Shown: in pieces, positions 50,063-59,900 of the stretch
Position numbering within the stretch: position 1 is the stretch's first letter
Layout of the letters: each line of letters starts with the position of its first letter
Assembly: GCF_900496995.4 (NCBI RefSeq)
Contig: NC_044030.1
Location: 82,624,017 to 82,688,016, forward strand
Reading direction: 5' to 3'
Length of the DNA stretch: 64,000 nucleotides
Origin: Aquila chrysaetos chrysaetos
Taxonomy: Eukaryota > Chordata > Aves > Accipitriformes > Accipitridae
Notes under the pieces: generated by a model
Seen by the model: the letters and a program-made list of their open reading frames with translations, nothing else
What the model was told of the DNA's origin: nothing
The model's database searches: none
Program-made: the position numbers and the translations under genes

Positions 50063-53000
50063 CTGATTCTTTATTAAGAGATGACGTTCATTTGTTTTGC
50101 TTGAAGGGGAAGTCCTGCCTTTTTTCTGTCCTGATTGACGCAAGGCTGGCGAAAGGGAGAGGGTGTTTCCTATGGGATCTATAGTGTGGACGGAAAATAG
50201 CTGTCACAGTCATTTTTCCAGCTCCCTGCCAAAGCTGGGTTGTTCTTTCGGCGTATCATGGCCACAGGAAGTAACTAAGGCTGTGGTCCAAAGATGCGAT
50301 AAATCTAGCTCCGGGCTCTGAGCGGCAGATTAAACACGCTACTGGTGCATTATACTGATCCATTATAAACTCATTCTCCCGGTTCAAATTTGTTTGAAAA
50401 AATTTGCAGTGACTTAATTTTATCCCAGCAGACTTTGTATTGCATCATACTATGTCACTTGTCTGCACCATGGTGGCTTTATGGCTCATAAGTTTTACCC
50501 ATCCTCTGGAACAGCCTTTAAGTTGGCATGAAGAAAGGCTTAACCCTCATCTTGTGTGCTCTGGTCCATTCGATAGAAGTGTGATCAGATGCCTGTTCCT
50601 GATCTGCACCAAACTTGTGCTGCTGGTGATCTGGTAGTGCACGGACTGCGACCACAACCACGCTTGAAATTCCTAGGTTGAAGAAGTAGGTTGGGGCTTT
50701 TTTTTTTTTTTTTGTATTCCTAATGTGGGTTAACTGAGTTCAGTGCAGCTTGCTGCATGCCAGGCTGTTGGGTTTTTATGTCCCATGATGGATTCTGAAG
50801 TTTCACTGACACTTCTCATAAAAGCAGGTTTCTGACCAAAACTTTCCCTCGGGTGTAATGTGGGTTGTCCATTGGCCTCTGCCCCAGAGGCAGCTGCCTT
50901 TCAGCAGTGGCATATATAATCAAGGAAGCAACTGGGGAGTCTTTGGAGTGAAAGGTGATATCTCATCGTTAAATATTTCTGTATAGTCTCCAGTGCTTTG
51001 TGGTGAATGGTTTTAAAAAGATGGAGTGTAAAGAGGCTTCCAGGATTTCTGATATTTTGCAGAGATTAGAGATTTAACTGCATGTCACATGAGAGAATGT
51101 GAGATGCAAAGGCAACATGATAGACGTGGGTCTCAAGAAGCTGTGGCCTCCACATTCACTATGACACTCTCAGATTTGTACCTCAGTTTCCCCTCACTTG
51201 AACCTGTTTAATAGAACTTTTTTTCTTTTGCATTTTAAGGCATTTTGGACTCTATGGATAAAGCAAATGCAGTCTCAGTAGATAGTCATGACTGGGATTA
51301 CTGTACTATGGGATTTGGGCAGCATCTCTTAATCTTGCTCCAAACTCTCTGCTGGTGCTCCCAGTGCTTGAACAAATCAGAGCAACAGCACAAATGCTGG
51401 GCAGCTGAACCTGGCTTGCTTGCATTTGGCTAATCAGCATTTGCTTGTTACTAATGTGGTTGCTCCTGTGCATAGGGCAGTAGCCGTGCCAAGCATTATA
51501 CCCACTTTCACTTCAGAGAGAATCCCAAATAGGTGGATTTCTCCCCCCTGCTGTGGGCTTTCACCTGTTTTTGTCCTCAGCAAATTTTCAGTTTAATCAC
51601 TTTATAGCCCTGGCATCTGAATACTTGCAAGCATGAGTAGTTGCCTGAGGCAGGAGAAGGGAGCCTATTCAGAACCCTTAATGGGAGGCATCTAGTATGA
51701 CCCAAAGGGAGGTCTTATACTTCAGGCCTTTGCCTCCAGAAGTGAGTCTAAGGTGCCCAGAGGAGCTGATAAGAAACATGTGAGCAGCCATAGCAAAGCT
51801 GAGCACACAGACATTTGATTATTTCTGGGTACTTATCAGAGGAAGCGTGAATCTCTCCCTAATTAAGAGCTAATGCCAACTTCTGTGAAATTTGTTGTCA
51901 TTCACCTGTGAATTATCCTCCTCAAATTTAACTTGACTGCAGGAAGCCTGCTAGCGGTAACACTTTCCTCCGGGAGCTTAATTCGGATGGTAAAATGCCT
52001 CTGTAAGTTGCTTATTGAACGGGACTTGATGCTGGTGAGCCTTGGAGGCCTGGAAGGGCAGTTTGGGTGAGCACTTAAAAGTCTAGACAGCCTCCATCTC
52101 TCGGGTGTTTAATATAGTGCTAGGGTCTCCTGGAAAATCCTCTTCCTCCCTAGATTTCCAGATTTGCATATTGCCAGCTAAGGCAGAAGAGCTGCTGGAG
52201 GAAAAGTATTCATCGCCGTCCCTTCGGCACTTCTGCTTGCAGGCAGTCTGGAGAGGGGAGATGGGGACGTTTCCAAAAGAGGTTACACATTCAGAAGCCT
52301 GAAGTGAGGTTTCCTAATTAGTCAAAGCACAGGTAGCCTGCCCAAACAAGAAAGACGAGTATAATGTCCCTGCACCCAAGTCATTTAACTATTAACCCTG
52401 GAGGAGAGTAAGGAGATACCTAAAACAATGACCCAGTTAATTCTGCGTGGTGTTTGAGCACAGGGTTATTTGTTGCTACCTGCGGGTCTGGTGATATCAT
52501 CATCTGCAGGCTCTCAGCAGAACAGGAGGCCAATATATTTTTAAGTGGGATTTTAAGGTGGATTTGGCATGAACTCACCTGACACTGGTGTAATGCAATG
52601 ACTTTATTCATCTGTTGCTTGTTTCTACTGACCTGGAGGCACACAGCCAAGCAGGGATGAGTGTTTGGGCATCGTGACCCAGAGCTTAGGTCCAAGACCC
52701 ACAACCAGACTTTGGAGCAGAAACCTGGCTTTTTATTCACCCTCCATAAAACATTACCCAATGACTCAAAACCTGAAAGACCCTTCCCAGCTCGGAGCCA
52801 TGAATTTTATTTCAGCTCCCACTCCACGTAGGGTCCCAAGCGGGTTGGTTCATCTGTGGTCCCTTCCCCGTACCCGTAGTGGCTGCGGACTTATCCTGCT
52901 GCCCTGCCTGCTGAGCTAGATGCTGTCTGCCAGAAGCTTTCTCTTTTTTTACCAGCAGTGAGAGAGGTTAAAAGCCTGTGGGCGGAGGCCAGCACAGAGT

Positions 53001-54629
53001 GCCCATTGTACATGCGTGCATACCAGAGCAGTAACTCCCTGGAATGCTGCACAGCCGAGCTTTTACCACCTTGTGTTTGTGTTGCAGCCCAGGAGTGTGT
53101 GTACACATTGCGTCCCTCTCCAAGGAGATTAACACTGCGAAATGGCAGATAAATAGGATGGCCTTTTTTTTTTTTTTTTTTTTTTGATTGGACCAGTTGG
53201 AAGAGGAAGGTAACCCTGACTCTCATCACCTCCATAGGCACAAAGGAGAGGTGAGGTACAAGGTTGGTCAATTAGGTGGAGCAGCTCCTTGCAACTGGGT
53301 GGCTTTAATCTACTAATTGCGTTAGTAATTAACGACTACCACATGGTAAACACTTAGGTTCAAAACTATGTAAGGGCATTAACTAACCCACCCTAAAATG
53401 GGTTTGAATGAGGTAAGCATGATCCTTGTTTAACAGGCGGTGAAATGGAGCGACTTGCTGACCGCAGGGTGAGTCAAGGCAGGCGTACAGGAGTCCTTGG
53501 GTCTGTTAGTTCTTCAGGATCACCTTAAATGAGACCAGTGGCAGCAGCTCTGGGAAATGAGTCTCCTCTCTATTGCCAGAAGATGTGCAACATAAGCATA
53601 AGTGTTTTTATGGTGTACTTTTATCTACTATGAGCTACAGAAACCACCTCTAAGGCCAGATGGCAGTTCAGGTTCCATAATAGTTCTTCCTTTTTTTTTT
53701 ATTTTTTTTTTCAGTGCTTGGGCTGTCAGCTTGTGCTATTTATGGGAACTTTATTTGAATTTGTGTCTGCTGGGACCTGGGTGGAGGTCACCCAATGATT
53801 TCATGGAACTCTGGGATGCTTAGGACTTTCCATTAGTAGCCATATGTGCCAGGGTCAGACAAGTGACCCATGGCCATACTCCAGTGGAAATGTGGATATA
53901 TATAACTAATAAAAGGTGCTTGTTATTACTTCTTTTTGATTTTTAAGCTTGTGCAAGGTATTTTTAAAAAGCAGAAAGAAGCCAGGGGTACAAGGACACG
54001 TGATTTTTCTCGATGAGCTGTGCTTGAGTAGTCTACGCTGATAACGCTGTTATGATTTGGTGATATGTAACAAGATCATTTTTATTTCTCCATTATGGTT
54101 TATTGCTACTAACAATGACCTGGGAAATCCCTGGCTGTGCTCAGATCTTGCTTGCAGTTGGTCGAGGGGTGCGGTTTGGCAGTGTAGCAGGGCTAATCTA
54201 GCAGGGAGCTACTGCTGAAAGGGTAGGTCTGCACCCCCAGCACCTACTCCTGGCAGTGCCTTCTTGTTTCCTTTTCTGTATGCCAGAAGTGATACTCCTC
54301 TGACCCTCCAGGGAGCTGTTTCTGCTAAAGTGGCAGAAAATACCTTTGTTTCTCTCTGAGATACTCTTCTGCTAATTTTGTAGCCTGAACTGGCTTGCCA
54401 TGATGGGTGGTGGCTATATGGGGGATTTTAGGGGGGGTGTATGCAAGTACCTCAACGGCTTTAAAAACACCCTATGTGTATTTTTTTTAACCAAATGTTT
54501 GGTATGTGGCTTAGCCTTCCTATGTCACTGGGTGATACATCTTTTGCCTCAGTCGAACATTATCAGCTCTTCCCATTAACTTTGACTGAGACTTTGTAAG
54601 GTCCTAAATACAAATGCTTCCGTCTCAAA
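50063..54629 (+). other. SETBP1 intron 1, continued
   Basis: Unique sequence with T runs at 50,699-50,713 and 53,165-53,185 and a probable MIR-like relic at 53,400-53,510 (listed separately). I see no coding exon, RNA gene or recent transposon. Confidence 0.6.
53400..53510 (-). repeat. Probable MIR-like SINE relic
   Basis: The + strand shows GAGGTAAGCATGATCCTTGTTTAACAG in pieces, then GTGAAATGGAG, ACTTGC and GTCAAGGCAGG. This order corresponds to the reverse complement of the MIR 3' half (count-matrix motif: TTACAGATGAGGAAACTGAGG, ACTTGCCCAAGGTCA), with an internal gap. MIR is pan-amniote, so a decayed copy in a bird is plausible. It is assigned by remembered consensus only. Confidence 0.45.
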
Positions 54630-54634
54630 GGGTT
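54630..54634. repeat. Target-site duplication, left copy (GGGTT)
   Basis: Identical to 55473-55477 and directly abutting the TG terminus of the solo LTR. Confidence 0.88.
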
Positions 54635-55472
54635 TGTCATGGTTTAAGCCCAGCCAGCAACAAAGCAAAACGAAGCTGCTTGCTCGCTCCAATGCCCTGG
54701 CCCTAGTGGGATGAGGAGAAAATACAACGAAAAGCTCGTGGGTCAGACAAGGACAGGGAGGGATCACTCACCACTTATGGTCACAGGCAAAGGACAGGCT
54801 CAACTTGGGCAAAAAAAACCCAAATCAATTTAATTTATTACCAATCAAATCAAAACAAGGATAATGGGGAGTAAAACTAAATTTTAAATCGCCTTCCCCC
54901 CAGCCCTCCCTCCTCCCCGCCTCAGCCCCACTCCCGGTTCTCTCTCCCTCCTCCCCCCGGCGGCGCAGGGGGACGGGGAATGGGGGTTGGGGTCGGTTCC
55001 TCACACCTTGTCTCTGCCGCTCCTTCCTCCTCAGGGGGAGGACTCCTCACTCGGCCCTGCTCCACCGTGGGGTCCCTCCCACGGCAGACAGTCCTCCACG
55101 AACATTTCCAACATGGGGCCTTCCCGCGGGCTGCGGTCCTCCAGTCACGGCCCGCTCCGGCGCGGGCTCTCCCAGGGAGCGGCGGCCATCTTGGGGGGCA
55201 TCCATCCCCCTGCTCCCCGCTCCTCCTCCCCTCCTTCCTCACTGACCTCGGGGTCTGCACAGGGGTTCCTCTCACATCCCAATCCCCTGCTCACCGCAGG
55301 TTCCCCTTCTTAAATCTGTTCTCCCAGAGGGCGACCACCGTCACTGACGGGCTCGGCCTGGGCCAGCGGCGGGTCCGACTTGGAGCTGGGGAAGCTTCTG
55401 GCACCTTCTCACAGGAGCAGGCCCTGCGGCCCCCTCCCTGCTACTAAAACCCCACCACACAAACCCAAAACA
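54635..55472 (-). mobile_element. Solo LTR of an avian endogenous retrovirus
   Basis: An 838-bp element bounded by TG (54635) and CA (55472). It is flanked by a perfect 5-bp target-site duplication, GGGTT, at 54630-54634 and 55473-55477. No internal gag/pol/env sequence is attached, so it is a solo LTR left by recombination. Read on the - strand the 3' end is ...GGCTTAAACCATGACA, the terminal pattern I remember for common avian ERV LTRs, and an AATAAA lies about 200 bp before that end; hence the - orientation. The middle is GC-rich and CpG-rich. It holds about two and a half imperfect units of about 47 bp (55,058-55,185) and a YY1-like site (55,182-55,194). It inserts in SETBP1 intron 1, about 0.8 kb upstream of exon 2. 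The 5-bp duplication fits ERVL- or ERVK-type integrases; I do not assign a named family. Confidence 0.93.
55058..55185. repeat. Imperfect ~47-bp tandem units inside the LTR
   Basis: Units begin TGCTCCACCGTGGGGTCC (55,058), TTTCCAACATGGGGCC (about 55,104) and CGCTCCGGCGCGGGCTC (about 55,151). The first two share internal ACGG/GCGGG and GTCCTCCA segments. I recall that relatives of this LTR vary in unit number. Confidence 0.6.
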
Positions 55473-55477
55473 GGGTT
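55473..55477. repeat. Target-site duplication, right copy (GGGTT)
   Basis: Directly abuts the CA terminus of the solo LTR. Both copies are intact. Confidence 0.88.
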
Positions 55478-56277
55478 CAACCTGCAATGTTTTAAAGAAA
55501 GCCCGCATTTGAAAGGATGAGAGCACAGTCCCTGCTTCTGTCAGCCCAAGCCTTTGCCACAGAGCAAATACCCAAGGGCCTGAGGAGCTCTGGAGAACGT
55601 TGAGTTTAGCTTTCCTCCATTGCTCTCAATACTGAGGTCCCTGATACACCCTGCAGGAGACCCAGGGGGATCCTCCTGCACTCCCAGCATCCTAGGGAGC
55701 ATCTTGGGCTGCAGAAAACCTGTGTCTGGCCCAGTGTGTAATGAATAATTCATCCAAAGTACGGTCCCTCCTAGAATAGCTGGCAGCCAAGGACACCTCT
55801 CTCGCCTGGGAAGTGGGGAAATAGGGAGTTTGAAACTCTTCTGCTTGATTCATAGGGCAACATCATGTTTTCTGCCTTCTGATCACTGGGTTATTTTTTA
55901 ACCTGAGGCAAGCGTCCTCCTCTGTTTTTTTCCCTTCTAAAAGACCATGTGACAGCGAGCACTTTGAAGTAACAAGGAGGTTCATGGGTGTGGAGAGCTG
56001 GTTGCCCCCTCATTTATTTCCCAAGTCCAGAGTTGCAGGTGTTTGCAATTATACACCATTTCTGGGTTTTTTTAATATACCATTTTCATCCTTTTAGAAG
56101 TACACGTGGCTACTGTTCCTTGTTTTGTGATACCAGATCCAGGCCTCAGAAATGGCAACCAGCCTTGGTTCCCATTTTGCTTCAAGGAAGGCCCTTGAGA
56201 TGCTGCAGGGGAAGCCCAAGCATGCCCTGTTTCAGTCATCTCCACACTTGTGTTTGATACATGTGCACATGCTAACT
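55478..56277 (+). other. SETBP1 intron 1, last part
   Basis: Unique sequence between the solo LTR and the exon-2 splice acceptor. I see no gene, repeat or RNA feature. Confidence 0.6.
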
Positions 56278-56307
56278 TCCTTTTTTTCTTCTCCTTTCTT
56301 TTGACAG
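56278..56307 (+). other. Splice acceptor of SETBP1 exon 2
   Basis: A long pyrimidine tract (CTTCC, T-run, CTTCTCCTTTCTTTT) leads to GACAG at 56303-56307, with no intervening AG. This is a strong vertebrate 3' splice site, 170 nt upstream of the SETBP1 ATG. Confidence 0.88.
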
Positions 56308-56476
56308 TGGCAGATTTGGTCTCTTCTGAGCTCCCTGCAGCCTCTGGGCGATCGGGACGTTGAATTCGGCAGACAGTTACCATTCGTTCCCTGGGATCGT
56401 ACCTGCCCTTGCTCTCCTCATCCCCTCCTGCGCTCCCCTTCCCTCTGATAAAACTCCAGGGTGTTGCGGTATTGCT
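56308..56476 (+). other. SETBP1: SETBP1 exon 2, 5'-UTR part
   Basis: These 169 nt lie between the splice acceptor and the SETBP1 start codon. There is no ATG in any frame, so a ribosome scanning this part of the leader meets the SETBP1 start first. The SETBP1 frame is closed by a TGA at 56327-56329, which rules out a longer protein starting within the exon. The placement as 5' UTR is inferred from the acceptor and the known arrangement of the gene (a non-coding first exon). Confidence 0.85.
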
Positions 56477-56968
56477 ATGGAGCCCAGGGAGACTTTGGGC
56501 AGCTCCCGGCAAAGGGGGGGCGAGGCAGACTTTCTGCCAGCCGCTGTCACCTCCGCGAAGCCTCCGCCTGCCTCCGGCTGTGCGGGGGAGACGATGCTGC
56601 CTGCGGCGGGCTCGGGGAAAGGGATCCCGGTGAGCGGCGAGAGGCTGGAGCCCGAGGAAGAGGATGAGCTGGGTTCTGGGAGAGACGTGGATTCCACTTC
56701 CAATGCGGACAGTGAGAAATGGGTGGCGGGAGATGGCCTGGAGGAGCAGGAGTTTTCCATCAAGGAGGCTAACTTCACGGAGGGGAGTTTAAAACTAAAG
56801 ATCCAGACCACCAAGAGAGCTAAGAAGCCCCCAAAGAACTTGGAGAACTATATTTGCCCTCCCGAGATCAAAATCACCATCAAGCAGTCTGGGGAGCAGA
56901 AGCTTTCCAGAGCTGGGAAAAATAGCAAAGCAGCTAAAGAGGAAGACAGATCACACTCCAAAAAGAAG
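56477..56968 (+). CDS. SETBP1: SETBP1 first coding exon (residues 1-164, partial protein)
   Basis: This is the N-terminal 164 codons of SET-binding protein 1, a nuclear DNA-binding adaptor that interacts with the SET oncoprotein and acts in chromatin regulation. The start is the first ATG in the exon (G at -3, G at +4). The same frame has a stop at 56327-56329 and no earlier ATG. Visible parts are [20 protein letters not shown] at 1-20, an acidic run at 58-64, the stretch [20 protein letters not shown] at 81-100, a basic NLS-like KRAKKPPK at 113-120, and [19 protein letters not shown] at 121-139. These match my memory of vertebrate SETBP1 almost residue for residue. The block at about 93-136 is also related to the N-terminus of ASH1L, but the flanking residues fit SETBP1, not ASH1L. 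The exon ends in phase 0 at AAG|GTAAGT, just after KKK. The AT hooks, SKI-homology and SET-binding regions are encoded beyond this window. Identification is very firm; no alignment was run. Confidence 0.96.
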
Positions 56969-56974
56969 GTAAGT
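56969..56974 (+). other. Splice donor after SETBP1 exon 2 (GTAAGT)
   Basis: AAG|GTAAGT is a near-perfect consensus donor. It interrupts the reading frame between codons exactly where the remembered SETBP1 protein switches from ...SHSKKK to exon-3 sequence. Past it the frame reads into VSPILS and then a stop at about 57,005, as expected for intron. Confidence 0.93.
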
Positions 56975-59900
56975 CCTATTCTTTCCCGTATTTCCCCTTT
57001 CTCCTGAAAACAGAGGGAGAGGGTAGGATTTAACCTGCTCAAACAGTTTGTGTCCAAGGCATAACCTTTGCAACGTTTGCAAAGCCTCACTTGGCCGCGG
57101 AGGAGTTAATACGGAGCGGGTATCATCCTGCACTGCCGCGTATGCTGCAGGGATGATCTTGAACTATCCTTCAGATGAACCAACTCGTAAGGGATCAAAA
57201 GTTTAGCTGGGTTTCTTCTATTTTTGTGCGTAATTGAGATTTAAGATTAATCATTACATGAGTGATAAATGAAGGAGCCCACTTCTAAACTGCTTTGTGT
57301 CTGAGCGCTAATGCTCGAGCCTTCTGGCAGTTAAAGCTTTCGACTACATTTTTAAAATACAGGTATGTGCATGGTGAACAATTGAATCCATTCCTGTATA
57401 TCGGGCGAAGGGCTCCATTATTCTTGATTACAGCATTGTGCTAGCAACACTATAGTTACGCTTCAGAAAATACTTCCATTATAAGTCTCATTTTCTTCCA
57501 GATGCATATCATTTTCTTGAAATATCCTTCTGGAGAGAAATTTTTGGTACTTTAAGTTTGGGTAAAAATTGATCTTTTTATTCTTATTTTTTCATTTAGT
57601 CAAGGAGAGGAAGAGGGAGGGAAAAGAAAGAAAATCCTTTCTTTGTATGAGCTGTCTTCAGGAGCATCCTTTTGTTTCGCTGTTGGCTTGATTTTTCAAT
57701 ACTGTCCCCTACGCTTAGTCTTTAAAACAAATTTAGTTCAAGTGTTTTAAGCAGCACTGGTGGGGGGAGGGACACCTGGTGACTACTCATGTTATTTTGG
57801 GTGTAGTGGTGTTTTCTGTCCTATGCGTTAGACAAAGGAGCTTTGGTCGGGTTGTGGCTTTATCACAGTACAAATACTTCACCTCTGCCTCCTTAGTAAC
57901 ACATGGGTATCATGATGAGTTCAGACAGGAACCCAGATTTGACGAAAGACTCATGAGTATCTCCAAAAGCTGGACAAATTCATCTTGGATGTAGGCATCC
58001 ACTGATGAGAGCTCGGGGCTTGGATGCCTTGCTGTGCAGAAGGTCCCTTCTTCCCCCATACCTTATACACTTGATGGATGCTCAAAGGCTACTTGAAGTC
58101 TTGAGGAGGCTAATTGCCAACGGCTCTCCCTGGAGACAGTCTGCTCGGCAGACTTAGACCAAAATTCTGATAACTCTAAATCACTTTTTGAAGCATCAAC
58201 ATTTCCCATTGACTCAAGGCAGAGCCCAGGGAGATTAACATTGCTCACTCTGAGAGTACATCTCTTAGAAGCTGAACTTGGGAAAAAAAACCCCAAATCA
58301 AGGGGATTTTTTTCTTAGAAACCTGCTAAATGGCATACTCCCTGTGCATGAAAAAAATAGCTCTTTTTAGCACAGCAGAGGTTTGGCCCTATAATACACT
58401 GAGAAGAGATTGTCCCACCTGTTGAGAAGGATGGGCTGCCTTCTTCGCACTGAGCAATGTCTTATTTCCACTTCCCTTTCCTCCCTGAATACTTGCAGAG
58501 GTCTCAGGGGAACTAGCGGTTGTGTGCGACCATGCTCGGTGACAGCAAAGGTGTCACAAGCAATCCCTCCATGGCCGTGCAGGGAGAAAAAAAGACTTGT
58601 AAACCACTGCCTACTATGCATGGACCGTGGAGAATATGACTGCTTAGAAATCGGAGCTTTCATTTCTATTTATCACCCAGTCAGATGGGTATGGAAGGCA
58701 TGTTCCTTCCTTCATGTGGCCATCCAAAAAGGTTAAATAAATAAAGCTAACTATAAGGAAACTATGTGCAAAAAAACCAACTCCAACAACAACAAAAAAA
58801 GCACCTTGTAGTGTGGTTACGCTCAGGGTGAGACTTTAATTGCAGAAAGTTTGAAGGAGGTGGATCGTGGCTCAAACGTGGCTGCATCCAGCCTGTGCTT
58901 GTGCTGTGAGGTTTGAGCTGGCTGGTGCTGTGTTCATACCCCGTGCGCAGGCTGGAAGCGCTTTGGGACAGCACTGGCCTAATCTGGCCATTAAAACAAA
59001 ACAAAAAAAAACCCCAGCAGGTGGATGCTCTGAGCAGATGGGGAGAAGGCTGCCGCACTGGCGCATCTATTAGCATAACACCCAACGGCTGCCGCGCGGC
59101 AGCTGCTGAGCTGGGGCCGTGGCGGAGAAGTCCCCAGCAGGGATCTGGAAGACCCCAGTGCTGTGATCCCAAGGGGTTTGATGCCTGCAGACCTGCAGCC
59201 TGCATCACCAGGATGGTAAATAACCTGTGTCTCTGCAGCCGAAGGGATTTCGCACACGACTGCCTCTTAGCTCGTGGGTTGCAGGATCAGGCCTTGGCTG
59301 TGAATATCTCGTATCAAGAGGTGATGAAAGGCACTATAGGAGGGGGAAGTTGGAAATCAGTGGGAGAAGGGTTCCAGTGCTGGCAGCGCGACTGCTTTCA
59401 TGGCCGATGCATGCGTCTCAGGGCAGTTACAGAGATTTTGGGGGGAAGATAATTAGGAGGAAACAGCAAGTTGAAACTCAAAGGGAGCTGAAGCTGTCTG
59501 GTCCACCTGTGGGTTTCCCTGGGAGAGAGGAGCATGTAGGTACCTTCTGTGCATGTACTTGCAGACCGCTGAGAGCTGTGGTAGTGGTTAAAAAAAAAAA
59601 AAAAAAGTGATTGTCACATTTAAATGATTCTGGTGGTTTTGATATTTCAGAGTTAGGCTGTTTGGTTGCCTGTTCCTCTAATCAGTGCAAACTCCAGGAA
59701 AGCAGATACCGGCAGCAGCAGGAGGGAACAACGTGTTTAAACCAGTGGGGCAGATCTTCAGCTGGCATCACTCCATTGTCCTCCTTGGATTTTTGCCAGG
59801 AGAGTTTGGCCCAATGTACACATTTCCCTTGTGCATGGGAGCAGCGTCATATTTGGGTTTACCACCTGGCTTATGGATGCAGGGCATATACACAGGCCCC

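Noticed and set aside
54980..55447. 155-codon open frame rich in Pro/Ser/Gly
   Set aside because: It lies wholly inside the solo LTR and reflects its GC-rich tandem units.
56360..56476. N-terminal extension of SETBP1 from 56,360
   Set aside because: The codon at 56,360 is TTG, not ATG. The extension has no resemblance to SETBP1, and the true first ATG at 56,477 has a good context and matches the family N-terminus.
56477..56968. ASH1L as the identity of the coding exon
   Set aside because: ASH1L shares a related block, but the exact text of residues 1-92 and the [14 protein letters not shown] and [13 protein letters not shown] segments fit SETBP1.
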